Source: Corynebacterium flavescens | GTDB taxonomy: Bacteria > Actinomycetota > Actinomycetes > Mycobacteriales > Mycobacteriaceae | Direction of reading: 5' to 3' | Assembly: GCF_008693105.1 (NCBI RefSeq) | Contig: NZ_VXKK01000020.1 | Coordinates: forward strand, 1-59,382 | Length of the DNA stretch: 59,382 nt | Shown: positions 26,064 to 35,675 of the stretch, piece by piece | Layout: each line of letters opens with the position of its first letter | Position numbering within the stretch: position 1 is the stretch's first letter | The notes under the pieces: model-generated | Database searches by the model: none | The model's input: the letters and a program-made list of their open reading frames with translations, nothing else | Told to the model about the DNA's origin: nothing | Translations under genes and position numbers: made by a program

Positions 26064-27100
26064 GTGAAGAAGTTCAGTCTCCTCGCAGCCCCGGTGGTGG
26101 CGTCGGCAGTGTTGTGCAGCAGCGTCGTGGCGGCAGGTGCCACCGAGGTCACGAGCTCCCCAGTCGTGGTCAATGAAGCGGAGTCCAATGGAGACCCCAT
26201 CGGTGATTTCGTTGAACTGGCCAATAAGGACACCAACAACTCGGTGGACAGTGGGCTACGGGCTACCCAGAAGGCGGCGGCGCACCGGACGCGGAAGGCA
26301 TAGTCGCCGCGCGCAATGGCGATATCTACCTGGCCACCGAGCGCAACAACGAAGATAAGAAGGCTTCCCGGCCCTCGATTCTTCGCTTTGCCAACCCCAC
26401 TGGCAAGGAGGGCACGCAGAACGCACAGCAGGAGCGGAACCTCGCGATGTTCACGGGAGATATTCAGCCTAATGGCGGCTTGGAGGCGCTCGCGCAGCTG
26501 GAGGATGACGTCTTCGCCGCCGGTGTCGAGGAGACCGGTGACGTCCTCGTTGTCGATCTCAGCCAGGGGGAGCCGAGGCTTATGCAGCGATATTCTTCGC
26601 CTTTCAAGGGAGTAATGGCACTTGATTACAGCGCGGCTTCCAAGCAGCTCAGTGTCCTCTGTGACGAGATATGCGGGGGCGCCTCCCAGGTGTTGAACTG
26701 GGACGGAAATAAGCTCAGTGAGTCAGATGGAAAGATCTACGAGCGTCCGGAGAAGATGGGCAACTTCGCAAACGAGGGTTTTGCCAGCCACACAGACCAA
26801 GTTGAGTGCGAAGCCGGCGGTACTGTTACCGTCACCAGCTTCCTCTGGGCGGATGATGCCGCGACTGATGGTGTATCCTTGCGTTCCGCGCAGGTGCGTC
26901 ATGGTGATTGTGCGCCTAAGCAGCCGACCCCGCCTACGGAGTCATCTCTTGGTTCTTCTTCCACCGACTTTTCTGCCGGTAGCGTCGTGGGAGCCCTCGT
27001 CGCAGCCTTGGCGGGCGTTGGCCTGGTCGGCGCGCTCGGTGCGATCCTCCCGCAGCTTCTGAAGGCATTCCCAGCCCTTAAGGCTTTCCTCCGCCTTTAG
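26064..27100 (+). pseudogene. Frameshifted secreted protein with C-terminal membrane anchor
   Basis: The first frame (GTG 26064) encodes an export signal (LLAAPVVASAVLCSSVVAAG) and a start of the mature domain (VVVNEAESNGDPIGDFVEL). It runs into a stop at 26301-26303. The second frame is open from 26228 and carries protein-like sequence from about 26255 (GYPEGGGAPDAEGIVAARNG) to a C-terminal hydrophobic anchor (VVGALVAALAGVGLVGALGA) and TAG/TAA region at 27100. The break needs a one-base shift between 26228 and 26300. No slippery heptamer is seen, so it is a mutation or a sequencing error. The family is unknown; it looks like a corynebacterial surface protein. Confidence 0.65.
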
Positions 27101-27139
27101 TGTGGCACCACTATGACTGAGTCCTAAAAGGCAAGTTTC

Positions 27140-27175
27140 AACGCCCTCGCGCCCCATATGCGAGGGCGTTTATGC
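27140..27175 (+). terminator. Terminator hairpin
   Basis: A perfect 11-bp stem, AACGCCCTCGC (27140-27150) with GCGAGGGCGTT (27160-27170), has a 9-base loop and a short TTAT tail. It separates the broken surface-protein gene from the DASS transporter. Confidence 0.75.
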
Positions 27176-27360
27176 GCCTTCGGAGGCTGTGAGCAACCAC
27201 ATAGAAGGGCTGCAGGATGCCCGTTTATGTGGGAAAATGCAACAAGAATTGTGCGGTGGGGGACTGTGAGGACTAATGGGATTTTCGTACGTTTTCTTAG
27301 CAACGACCTGCGGAGTACCGTAGAAGTCGTGCAGAAAACTCCGAGGAAATGGATACTCTC

Positions 27361-28839
27361 ATGACCGCCCCCACTAAGGCACCAAAAGCCACACCGGTGC
27401 CCGAAACAACAGCAAAGCTGTATTTCAATTGGAAGAAGCTCCTCATCCCCCTCGTGGTCGGAGGAGCCATCGCGCTCATTCCGATTCCTGGTGACCTGGA
27501 GCCCCGCGCCTGGTACATGTTGGCACTCTTTGTAGCCACTATTGTGGCGATCATCGCCAAGGTTATGCCCATGGGTGCGGTGTGTTTGGTGGCGCTGACC
27601 CTCTCCGGTCTGCTGGGGCTGACCCCCATCAAGGCCGAGCAGGGCGATGTCGGAATGCTCTCGGGATTCGCCAATTCCACCATCTGGCTCATCGGCATCG
27701 CGATGTTCCTCTCTCGGGCCGTCATCAAGACTGGGCTTGGCCGGCGCATCGCGCTCTTCTTCGTTTCGGTATTCGGCAAGAAGATGATCGGCGTGGCCTA
27801 TGGTTTCGCGCTTGCCGACGTCGTTATTGGCCCCGGCGTTCCCTCTGCCTCCGCGCGTGGTGGCGGAATCATGTACCCGATCATGCAATCGGTCGCCTCG
27901 GCCTATGGCTCTGAGGCCGGCCCCACAGCGCGCAAGGCAGGTGCCTTCCTGGCCATTGCCATCTCGCAGATTGACGCCATTGTCTGTGCAATGTTCTTGA
28001 CCGCCATGGCTGGCAACCCCATCATGCAGTCCATGGCCGCCGACTACGGCGTGCATATCACCTGGACCTCATGGTTTGTGGGCGCTGTTGTCCCCGGCAT
28101 CGTGGCGCTCATCGCCATTCCTTTCTTCCTCTACAAGGTCTATCCGCCAGAGATCAAGGATTCTCCTGAGATCGCCCAGTTTGCCAAGAAAGAACTCAAG
28201 GAAATGGGCCCCATGTCGCGGGCTGAGGCCATCTTGGCCGCGGACTTCGTGCTGCTGCTCTTCCTGTGGGTCGTAGGGGATATGGTCTTCGGCATCAACG
28301 CCACCGTCTCCGCTTTCATTGGCCTGGTTATCCTCATGCTGGCCTCCATCATGACCTGGGATGACATCATCAAAGAAAAGGGCGCGTGGAACACCATCTT
28401 CTGGTTCGCCGTGCTGGTCATGATGGCTGGAGCTCTGAACACTTATGGTGTGGTCGATTGGATCGCAAGCTCCATCGCTGGCTCTATCGGCGGGCTGTCC
28501 TGGCAGCTCGGACTGTTCATCTTGATTCTGGTATTCTTCTACACCCGCTATCTCTTTGCCTCTGCCACTGCGCACATTGCCGCGATGTACTCGGCCTTCC
28601 TTGCCACGGCAATAGCCCTGGGCGCTCCTCCCACCTTGGCGGCCATGGCACTGGCCTACACGGCCTTGCTCAACATGGGCCTGACCCAGTACTCGGGTGG
28701 CCCCGGCCCGGCTCTGTTCGGCTCCGGCTATAACTCGACCGGCCAGTGGTGGGGGTACAGCTTCTTGTGCTCGATTCCTTCCCTCGTCATCTGGTTCGTC
28801 GTCGGCGGCCTATGGTTCAAGGTGCTCGGCTGGTGGTAA
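27361..28839 (+). CDS. DASS-family (SLC13-type) dicarboxylate/anion transporter
   Basis: This is a membrane protein of about 492 residues with some twelve hydrophobic segments. Paired re-entrant motifs are visible: GFANSTIWLIGIAMFLSRA with SARGGGIMYPI, and later ATAHIAAMYSAF with SGGPGPALFGSGY. They fit the divalent anion:sodium symporter family (CitT/TtdT/2-oxoglutarate-malate type). The likely substrate is a C4- or C5-dicarboxylate or citrate. GAGGAA at 27343-27348 touches the ATG at 27349, so ATG 27361 (12 bases away) is more likely the start. A bidirectional terminator follows. It is monocistronic. Confidence 0.85.
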   Translation: MTAPTKAPKATPVPETTAKLYFNWKKLLIPLVVGGAIALIPIPGDLEPRAWYMLALFVATIVAIIAKVMPMGAVCLVALTLSGLLGLTPIKAEQGDVGMLSGFANSTIWLIGIAMFLSRAVIKTGLGRRIALFFVSVFGKKMIGVAYGFALADVVIGPGVPSASARGGGIMYPIMQSVASAYGSEAGPTARKAGAFLAIAISQIDAIVCAMFLTAMAGNPIMQSMAADYGVHITWTSWFVGAVVPGIVALIAIPFFLYKVYPPEIKDSPEIAQFAKKELKEMGPMSRAEAILAADFVLLLFLWVVGDMVFGINATVSAFIGLVILMLASIMTWDDIIKEKGAWNTIFWFAVLVMMAGALNTYGVVDWIASSIAGSIGGLSWQLGLFILILVFFYTRYLFASATAHIAAMYSAFLATAIALGAPPTLAAMALAYTALLNMGLTQYSGGPGPALFGSGYNSTGQWWGYSFLCSIPSLVIWFVVGGLWFKVLGWW

Positions 28840-28873
28840 TGCTTTCGCTGCTTTAGCAGCCCACGTAGCTGGC

Positions 28874-29827
28874 CTAAGACCCCTCCGGTTCTTCCGGTGG
28901 GGTCTTTTCTGCTGCAGCAGCAATGGCTTGGGCCAGGACCAGATCTTGCCAGCCCATACCGGAGGTCTTGAATACCACGGGGCTCTCGCGGTTGAGGCTA
29001 TGCCGGCCGGTGACGATGTCCTTGAATTCGATGAGCGAGCCGGCCTCGAGGCTGCCTTCTTCGATGGCCAGGATGACGTCTCCGCATTCGCGCAAAGCGT
29101 TAGCCGTGTCCTCGACGATGACCTGTGCGCTGCCCATGACATCGGAGCCGAGCTCGCGTTTATGGGGCTCATGGGAGCCCATTGCCACGATGATCGAGTC
29201 CTGGCGTGCTTCCGGGAGGCTAAAGAGTGGCTCAGCGGAGGTGGTACAGCACATCACGAGCTCTGCCTGCGCGAGTGCGGTCCGAGCCTTATCACTTCCC
29301 GCCTTCTGCCAATTGTCTAGGTCGGCGGCGGGAGATCGGCTGATAAAGGTGATGTCGATGTCGCGGCGGCCATTGATAAAGCTGCTCAAGGCCTCGGCGT
29401 GCCCCCGGGCTTGAGGCCCAGTGCCGAAGATGACGGTGGGCAGCGCAGTATCTTCTTCCTCGAGCAGCTGGCTGATCCCGGCCAGGGACAGTGCGGGGGT
29501 GCGCAACGTGGTCAGGGCGGCGCCGTCGATAATAGCGCGTGGGGAAAGCGTCGCTCCGTCGAAAAGCAGGTACTGCCCTTGGATGCGCGGAATGCCTTCG
29601 CCGAGGCTTTGTTCAGCGATTGTAAGCACCTTGATGCCGGCGCCGGTGTCCGTGGAGGAGGGCATGGTCAGCAGCTGGCCATGCGGAATGGGCACTGCTT
29701 GGCGGGGAGGGTTGGTGGAGGGCTCATAGCCCGTGGCGAGCGTGCGGCGGATGATCTCCACAGCAGTAGCGGGGGAGAGCCTGGCAAATACCTGTGCGGC
29801 GGAAATGAAGGGGATGTTGCGGCTCAT
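28874..29827 (-). CDS. Ornithine cyclodeaminase/mu-crystallin family protein
   Basis: This 317-residue protein has TGAGIKVLTI and the substrate-pocket segment IQGQYLLFDGATLSPRAIIDGAALTTLRTPA. The NAD(P) Rossmann loop is VIFGTGPQARGHAEAL, and TTSAEPLF is also present. These are typical of the ornithine cyclodeaminase/mu-crystallin fold, which includes ketimine reductases and opine-type dehydrogenases as well as true cyclodeaminases. No arginine-catabolism gene is nearby, so the substrate cannot be assigned. TAAGGAG precedes the ATG by about 12 bases, and a TAGATT -10-like box lies just upstream. It is convergent with the DASS transporter. Confidence 0.82.
   Translation of the reverse strand: MSRNIPFISAAQVFARLSPATAVEIIRRTLATGYEPSTNPPRQAVPIPHGQLLTMPSSTDTGAGIKVLTIAEQSLGEGIPRIQGQYLLFDGATLSPRAIIDGAALTTLRTPALSLAGISQLLEEEDTALPTVIFGTGPQARGHAEALSSFINGRRDIDITFISRSPAADLDNWQKAGSDKARTALAQAELVMCCTTSAEPLFSLPEARQDSIIVAMGSHEPHKRELGSDVMGSAQVIVEDTANALRECGDVILAIEEGSLEAGSLIEFKDIVTGRHSLNRESPVVFKTSGMGWQDLVLAQAIAAAAEKTPPEEPEGS
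28876..28908. terminator. Bidirectional terminator overlapping the end of a minus-strand gene
   Basis: AAGACCCC (28876-28883) pairs with GGGGTCTT (28899-28906), with an inner CCGG/CCGG stem, then TT. It lies inside the last codons of the convergent gene whose stop is at 28874-28876. Confidence 0.7.
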
Positions 29828-30088
29828 AGGAAGAGTTTCTCCTTAGAATCTAGGAACTTTGGTTTATGGGCACCGGAATCCGTAGCCAATGGAGTGCCCC
29901 ACCCTACCCAAGAAGGGCTGAACACTTTGTTGCCCGGACTGCGGGGCAGGCGGTCGTGTCTGGCGCCTTAATGGCTTATGAACCGAGTATGTCCCCGGTT
30001 ATGTCTTGGGTAAAACTTGTGGAAAATCTAGTTGACCTGCCCGTTCCCGGTCAGCATTGTGTGAGTGGGCGGGGTACTCTCCCCGAAC

Positions 30089-31870
30089 GTGACCACGTCT
30101 TGGCAGAGATCTCAGACCGCCCCAACTCGTAGCGTTTCCCGGCGCTCCTTCCTCGGCGCAGGCGCGGCGACAGGTGCCGCTGGGATCTTCGGCGCTAGGG
30201 CGCGAACTGCCCTAGCTGCGGAGGCGAGCCCGGTATTCGCGCATTCGTTGGCCTCGGGAGATCCCTACCCGGACAGCGTGGTGTTGTGGACTCGGGTGAC
30301 ACCCACCCCGGAGGCTCACCCGGGTTCCGGATTAGGGCCGTCCACTCGCGTGCGCTGGGAATTAAGCTCTGATCCGGGCTTTGGAATCCTCGTGGCCTTC
30401 GGGGAAACACTCAGTGATGCGGGCAGCGACCACACCATCAAGGTGGTGGCCAGAGGGCTCGCTCCCGCCACCACATATTTCTTTCGCTTTAGCGTGCTGG
30501 ATGGTCCCGCCAGCGGCGCAGTGTCGCGGACGGGACGCACCCGCACGGCCCCTGCGGTGGATGCACAGCTTCTGCGGCTGCGCTTCGGGGTATGTTCTTG
30601 CTCGAATTATGAGGCTGGGTACTTCCGCGCCTACCGCGATATGGCGGACCGAGACGATCTCGAGTTCACGCTGCACCTGGGAGATTTCACCTATGAGTAC
30701 GCCAGCGGGGAGTACGGTGCGGCTCATAAGACCACGGTGCGCCGTGTAGAGCCCGCGCAGCGCACCACCACTTTGACCGATTACCGCATCCGGCAGGGCC
30801 ACTATCACACGGATCCGGACCTGGCAGACTTGCTGGCAGCCAAGCCGCTTATCGCCATCTGGGATGATCACGAGTTCGCGGATAACTCTTGGCGTGAAGG
30901 CGCCACGGGCAACTCCATCGACATTCATGATGACTTTCCTGCCATGAAAGCCCAGGCCACCCAGGCCTACTTCGAGTGGATGCCGGTGCGCGCCGGGGAG
31001 GGGTTTGGCACGTCCGATGACCGTCACCTCTACCGCCACCTGCGCTACGGTGACCTAGCGGAGCTCATCATCCCGGATCTGCGCAGCTTCCGGGATTATC
31101 AGGTGCTGATGACTCCCTCCAATTCGGGGCTGGCCGCAGACCCTGATTACCTCCGGGCGGTTGGCGCCCCAGATCGCAGCATGCTGGGAGGCACACAATT
31201 TCAGTGGTTCGCGGATGCGTTGGCCACCTCTGGCACGCGTTGGCAGCTCATTGGTAACGAGGTGATGTTTGCCCCGCTGACCCTTCCTCCAACTTTAGAT
31301 CCCCACATCCATGAGTGGCTGGTTCACCAGATAGGCTTGCCTGCAGAGGGAATTGCGTTGAACGCGGATCAGTGGGATGGCTACATGGCCGAGCGTTCAA
31401 GGATTGTTGAGCTCATCGCGGCTGATAAAAAGCCGGGAGTGGTCTTTCTCACTGGTGACATTCATTCGTCTTGGGCCGCTGATATTCCCGCCAATGCGGG
31501 ACAGTTTCGCCTTGGGCAGGATAACCGCGTGGTGGCCACGGAGTTCATTACGCCCTCGGTCACCGCCGGCAGCGCCTTTGATTCCTTGGCATCTAATCCG
31601 GCGCTGGATGTCCCAGTACGCGAACTTTTGAGAGTAGGCCAAGACCTCATTCGCAGCGTCGATACTTGGTACCGCTATATCGATCTCACTTCGCACGGTT
31701 ACATGGCTGTGGAGGCCACCGCCGAGCGCGTCCAAGTGGATTGGCTGCATGGAGACGTGCTGGAGCCCAGCGCCGGTGTGTCCCACAGTGCTAGTTACCA
31801 GGCGCTTTATGGCGCGCCGGGAGCACGCTCGGTGGGAGAAGAGTTAGACCGCTCCGCTGCGATCTACTAG
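30089..31870 (+). CDS. phoD: Secreted alkaline phosphatase D (PhoD), Tat substrate
   Basis: This 593-residue exported phosphatase has the twin-arginine motif SRRSFLG (17-23), a hydrophobic stretch and an Ala-rich cleavage region. The mature domain contains GVCSCSNYEAGYF, TLHLGDFTYEY, IAIWDDHEFADN and LTGDIHSSW. These are the Fe/Ca-binding Asp, Asn and His positions of PhoD phosphodiesterase/monoesterases. GTG 30089 is chosen because TACTCT at 30075-30080 ends 8 bases upstream (leaderless); an earlier GTG at 30065 would precede the promoter. It overlaps the convergent PAP2 gene by 4 bases. The pair suggests extracellular phosphate scavenging. I see no clear Pho box. Confidence 0.9.
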   Translation: MTTSWQRSQTAPTRSVSRRSFLGAGAATGAAGIFGARARTALAAEASPVFAHSLASGDPYPDSVVLWTRVTPTPEAHPGSGLGPSTRVRWELSSDPGFGILVAFGETLSDAGSDHTIKVVARGLAPATTYFFRFSVLDGPASGAVSRTGRTRTAPAVDAQLLRLRFGVCSCSNYEAGYFRAYRDMADRDDLEFTLHLGDFTYEYASGEYGAAHKTTVRRVEPAQRTTTLTDYRIRQGHYHTDPDLADLLAAKPLIAIWDDHEFADNSWREGATGNSIDIHDDFPAMKAQATQAYFEWMPVRAGEGFGTSDDRHLYRHLRYGDLAELIIPDLRSFRDYQVLMTPSNSGLAADPDYLRAVGAPDRSMLGGTQFQWFADALATSGTRWQLIGNEVMFAPLTLPPTLDPHIHEWLVHQIGLPAEGIALNADQWDGYMAERSRIVELIAADKKPGVVFLTGDIHSSWAADIPANAGQFRLGQDNRVVATEFITPSVTAGSAFDSLASNPALDVPVRELLRVGQDLIRSVDTWYRYIDLTSHGYMAVEATAERVQVDWLHGDVLEPSAGVSHSASYQALYGAPGARSVGEELDRSAAIY

Positions 31871-33183
31871 ACTGGGGAGCCGTTGACGCTGAGCTCGCCG
31901 TTGGGGGCGACGGTGACCTCGGCGGCGAACGCTGCTGCGAGGTTGACGCGTTGCCACGAACCCGCGGCGCCGTTGTCTTGTTTATCCAGAGGAGAGCCGG
32001 AGGGGAGCGCGGTGGCAGCGATGACGCGCGCTCGTTGTTCCCAGGACAGCTCCGGGAAACGGTTGTGGAGCAAGACCGGAGCCCCCTGCGGAATATTCAT
32101 GGGGCGATCCGTGGCATAGACGGGGGCTAGTCCATACGTTGCTTGGTTGGCATATATGGTCGCTGCCTGGGCATTGCTGGCATAGGCGCGGCCGGCTGCC
32201 TGCTCGGCGGCGATGGTCTCTGTGAGGGGCTTGCCGGTCCGCCACGTCAGTTCGGTACGAATCTCTTGGCCTACCTGGTTGAGAGCGTCTCGCATTTTTG
32301 GATCATTGAAATGATCCGCTGCTGCAGCGGTGCCGGTCATGCGCCCGCCGATGACGTCGAGTGGGTAATGCACTCCCATGACCACCCAGCTCTCCCCAGC
32401 CTCGGAACCGCGGGCGAGAAGCTGAGGGCCCAGCTCGGGCAGAGCTGCGGCGAGCAGCGTGGTGATAAGAACCGCCTGATTGGTGTGCCCGGAAGGAAAG
32501 GAGGCGGAGCCATTCAGGGCATAGTAGTCCTCGCGGCCATCGTTGTGCTTGTTGATGAGTTCTGGGGCCACCTCGAAGGGGCGGGGATAGTTAAAGATCT
32601 CTTTCTCCACCAGCGTGGAAGCTGCAATGCCCTGGGCGCGGGAGACATAGCCGGAATCGAGGAAGGCCCGTGTCTTAGGCAGCCGGTTTTCCGCGATGGC
32701 GGCGCGTAGTTGCTCGCCGAGGGTGGGACCGAAGGCGTCGGAAAGCGTGCCAAGTAGCCCACCGCTGTCGGCGCGAGCATCCGCCTGGGCGCGCGTGATC
32801 CGCTCGGGAGAGGCGGAGTTATTGATGCTCAGCGTGATATTCAGATTCTCGGCGAGGGTATCTGGGTGGTTGGCGCGCAGGTCAGCGAAGCCGTCGACCA
32901 CAGAGTAATACGTGCCGCCGGGATAAGAGCTGATGTCAGAGATGTACCCAAAGTAGGCATCCGGACCGAAGGGTTGCGGTTGGGGCGCTCCTGATTCCGC
33001 TGGATAGGTGGTGGCAGGCAGAGAGCTAGGAGCGTATTGCTCCTGCAGTTCTTGCAGCTGCTGAGGGGGAGCTAGAGGCAGTGTGGCCGCAGAAGCCGGC
33101 GCGACTACTGCTTGCATGGCTACGGCGCCAGTGATGAGAAGCGCTGAGAGGCGAGGGAGAACTATGTTGCGTCGATGATTCAC
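31867..33183 (-). CDS. Secreted PAP2/class A-like acid phosphatase with substituted motif
   Basis: This 438-residue protein has a signal peptide ending APASA at about residue 33. PAP2 motif 1 (KEIFNYPRPF) and motif 2 (PSGH) are intact. Motif 3, normally SRx5Hx3D, reads S-W-VVMGV-H-YPL-D: the catalytic arginine is Trp266, while His272 and Asp276 remain. A ~160-residue C-terminal extension follows the phosphatase domain. The family hydrolyses phosphomonoesters or lipid phosphates outside the cell. Loss of this arginine should weaken phosphate binding. The gene is convergent with phoD and their stop codons overlap. Confidence 0.83.
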   Translation of the reverse strand: MNHRRNIVLPRLSALLITGAVAMQAVVAPASAATLPLAPPQQLQELQEQYAPSSLPATTYPAESGAPQPQPFGPDAYFGYISDISSYPGGTYYSVVDGFADLRANHPDTLAENLNITLSINNSASPERITRAQADARADSGGLLGTLSDAFGPTLGEQLRAAIAENRLPKTRAFLDSGYVSRAQGIAASTLVEKEIFNYPRPFEVAPELINKHNDGREDYYALNGSASFPSGHTNQAVLITTLLAAALPELGPQLLARGSEAGESWVVMGVHYPLDVIGGRMTGTAAAADHFNDPKMRDALNQVGQEIRTELTWRTGKPLTETIAAEQAAGRAYASNAQAATIYANQATYGLAPVYATDRPMNIPQGAPVLLHNRFPELSWEQRARVIAATALPSGSPLDKQDNGAAGSWQRVNLAAAFAAEVTVAPNGELSVNGSPV

Positions 33184-33251
33184 ACAGGCACACAGTATTG
33201 ACCTTGTTTTTCCTCTCGGGAACGCCTAGATGTCGAAGCGGTGAATTGTGG

Positions 33252-33710
33252 CTAACGCAGGCGCGCTGATTCGATGCGCCGCGGGGCTATGTAGGCAGTA
33301 GAGCCCGCGCAGATGACGGCGACGAGGGTGAGGATGGTCTCCCAGTCGCCGTCGAGAAGCCCGCCGAAAAGAACCCAGACGATGATTGCTGCGGCGGTGA
33401 GCGCAAGGATGGCCACGCCAAAGAGGTTCTCGTTGCCCGTGCCGACAACGGGGATATACAGCAGGCCTGCGCACACGCCAACTAGGCCTGCGACTATTGC
33501 GACCAAGATGGCCATGGCGGGGCCCTGTTCGGCCCAACCGGAGATGGTGGAGACGATGAGATCGGTGACGATGACGACCGCGAAGGTGATAACGGCACAA
33601 AGAACGCCCAGGATCGTCAAGTTGATAGCTAGTTTCTTGGTATCAAACTTTCCCTGTGGCTGTGGAGAATAGTAGCGCGATTCATCATCATAGGGCTGTT
33701 GATATGTCAT
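33252..33710 (-). CDS. Four-helix membrane protein
   Basis: This 152-residue protein begins MTYQQPYDDESRYYSPQPQG, a Tyr/Pro/Gln-rich cytoplasmic head. Four hydrophobic segments and a short basic end (APRRIESARLR) follow. I recognise no family beyond small actinobacterial membrane proteins of this build. ATG 33710 is preferred to the upstream ATG 33737 because the typical YQQPY head follows it directly. It lies 21 bases before the end of the BCCT gene on the same strand and may be co-transcribed with it. Confidence 0.65.
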   Translation of the reverse strand: MTYQQPYDDESRYYSPQPQGKFDTKKLAINLTILGVLCAVITFAVVIVTDLIVSTISGWAEQGPAMAILVAIVAGLVGVCAGLLYIPVVGTGNENLFGVAILALTAAAIIVWVLFGGLLDGDWETILTLVAVICAGSTAYIAPRRIESARLR

Positions 33711-33758
33711 GGCTCTAATTCTCGCATGCGCGGGCAAGCCGAGGAAAGACGTGGGCCC

Positions 33759-35597
33759 TTACTTCGGCTTGCGCACGATGGTGACATCTTCCTCTGGGTC
33801 GTCGGCGACGGCATCGGTGTACCACTCTGTCAGGGCGGGATCGTTGGTCTCGAAGTCGGCGCCGGCGCCTTGATCAGAGGGAACCTTGGTGACTCCAAAG
33901 ACGAAGTCATCGCCGTGATCGTCGATTCCCTGCGCAACCCCCTTGCGGATCGCAGCGAGGGCGAAGCGGCGCCGGATCATAACGGGGTCATTGCGTAGAT
34001 CGATGGCCCAGGAGACCATAACGCCCACGAGGATGATGGCGAAGGGAAGTGCGCAGGTAACCATGATGGACTGGAGCCCGGACAGGGCATTTTGTCCGCC
34101 GGCGAGCAGGAGCGACAGCGCCACTAGGCCGAGCGCGGCGCCCCAGATGATGGTGACTGGTTTGGAAGGCACCGCGCGTGCAGACTGGGACATCGAACCC
34201 ATGACATTGGTGGCAGAATCTGCGGCAGTGGTGAAGAAGATGAGGATGGCGACCAAGACGATCACGTTGGTGATGGAGCTGAAAGGAAGGTTCCCCATGA
34301 GATCGAACATGACGTTCTCCCCGGAGTCCTTGACCTCCATGTCGCCACCGTTGAGGCGTTGCCAGATGGTGGAACCGCCAAAAATGATGAACCAGAGCAT
34401 GGATATTCCTGCTGGAACGATGACGACGACGGTGACAAACTCGCGGATGGTGCGTCCGCGCGAGATCTTGGCAATGAACATGCCAACGAACGGGGACCAC
34501 GAAATCCACCAAGCCCAGAGCAGCGTAGTCCATCCGAGGAGGAAGGCGCTTTGGGTGTCACCTTCGCTGGCATAGACCGAGAGCATGGCTGGTACCTGGT
34601 TGAAGAAGGTGATGACGGTTGAGGGGATGAGATCGAGCAAGAATACGGTGGGGCCGGTTAGAAGCGCGAAGATAGTAAGACCCAGCACGAGGAACATGTT
34701 GGCGTTTGATAGCAACCGGATGCCTTTCTTGACGCCGGAGACTGCTGAGATGACGAAGATAACCGTGAGTATAGTGATGGCAATGACGAGGAAGATGTCG
34801 CCGCCCAGCTCCTTACCGGTGACTATGGAGGTACCGGTTTGGATCTGCAAGGCACCAATGCCTAGTGAGGTGGCGGTGCCAAAGAGGGTCACCAGCACCG
34901 CGAGGATATCGATGATCTTGCCCAGGATGCGATTGTTGCCATCGGGGAAAATCGGCTCGAAGAGGGAAGAAATCAGCGGTAGCCGTCCGCGCCGGAAGGA
35001 GGCGTAGGCAATTGCGCCGCCCACCAGGGCGTAGACGCCCCAGGCTAGAGATGCTTGGTGCAAGATGCCTTGGGAGATGGCAAAGGTGACTAGTTCGGGA
35101 GATTCCGCGGGTAGATCCGTGCCCGGTGGTGGGGTAATGAAGTGGATGAGTGGTTCCATCGGGCCGTAGAAGATGAGCCCGATTCCAAGACCCGCGGCAA
35201 AAAGCATGGAGATCCACGACAGCGTTGAATAATCGGGCTCGCTATCGTCGGAGCCGAGTCGGATTTGGCCGGTTGGTGCTAGGCCGATGACGATCATGAA
35301 GATCAAGATGATGATCATCAAGGCGGTGAAGAACCAGCCGAAGTTGGTGACGACCCAGCTTTGCATGGTCATGCCTACTTCGTTGAGGCCGGTCGGCGAG
35401 ATGAGTGCCCAGACAAAAACTGCGGTCGACACGAGAAGTGCAACCGCGAAAACAACCTTATTGGTGGGGAAAGTCGAATTGGTATCATCGACGTCGATTC
35501 CGGGAACGAGTGCCGGGTGAATCGAGCGATTTCCCGAAGAGGCCTGTTTGACCGCCGATTTCACCCGGTTTCTTGCTTTTTTCTTTTCTTCAGACAT
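33759..35597 (-). CDS. BCCT-family compatible-solute transporter (EctP/LcoP/BetP type)
   Basis: This is a 612-residue secondary transporter with twelve membrane helices. It has the BCCT hallmarks: the Gly-rich ISMLFAAGLGIGLIFYGPMEP segment in the unwound helix and the LLWAWWISWSPFVGMFIAKIS aromatic box that binds trimethylammonium or ectoine substrates. The N-terminus is basic and the C-terminus acidic (VADDPEEDV), without the long basic osmosensor tail of BetP. That makes an EctP- or LcoP-like role in ectoine/betaine/proline uptake more likely. It is Na+ coupled by family. The pirin gene ends 78 bases upstream; no strong terminator separates them. Confidence 0.87.
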   Translation of the reverse strand: MSEEKKKARNRVKSAVKQASSGNRSIHPALVPGIDVDDTNSTFPTNKVVFAVALLVSTAVFVWALISPTGLNEVGMTMQSWVVTNFGWFFTALMIIILIFMIVIGLAPTGQIRLGSDDSEPDYSTLSWISMLFAAGLGIGLIFYGPMEPLIHFITPPPGTDLPAESPELVTFAISQGILHQASLAWGVYALVGGAIAYASFRRGRLPLISSLFEPIFPDGNNRILGKIIDILAVLVTLFGTATSLGIGALQIQTGTSIVTGKELGGDIFLVIAITILTVIFVISAVSGVKKGIRLLSNANMFLVLGLTIFALLTGPTVFLLDLIPSTVITFFNQVPAMLSVYASEGDTQSAFLLGWTTLLWAWWISWSPFVGMFIAKISRGRTIREFVTVVVIVPAGISMLWFIIFGGSTIWQRLNGGDMEVKDSGENVMFDLMGNLPFSSITNVIVLVAILIFFTTAADSATNVMGSMSQSARAVPSKPVTIIWGAALGLVALSLLLAGGQNALSGLQSIMVTCALPFAIILVGVMVSWAIDLRNDPVMIRRRFALAAIRKGVAQGIDDHGDDFVFGVTKVPSDQGAGADFETNDPALTEWYTDAVADDPEEDVTIVRKPK

Positions 35598-35675
35598 AGA
35601 GAGTCCATTCGATTGGTCTAAAAGCTTGCTGGGGTGATCTTAGCGGGGAGGGTGCTAAGGAGTTTCTATAACCCC

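Noticed and set aside
26228..26303. Programmed ribosomal frameshift in the secreted-protein gene
   Set aside because: No X-XXY-YYZ heptamer and no downstream structure are apparent, so mutation or error is simpler.
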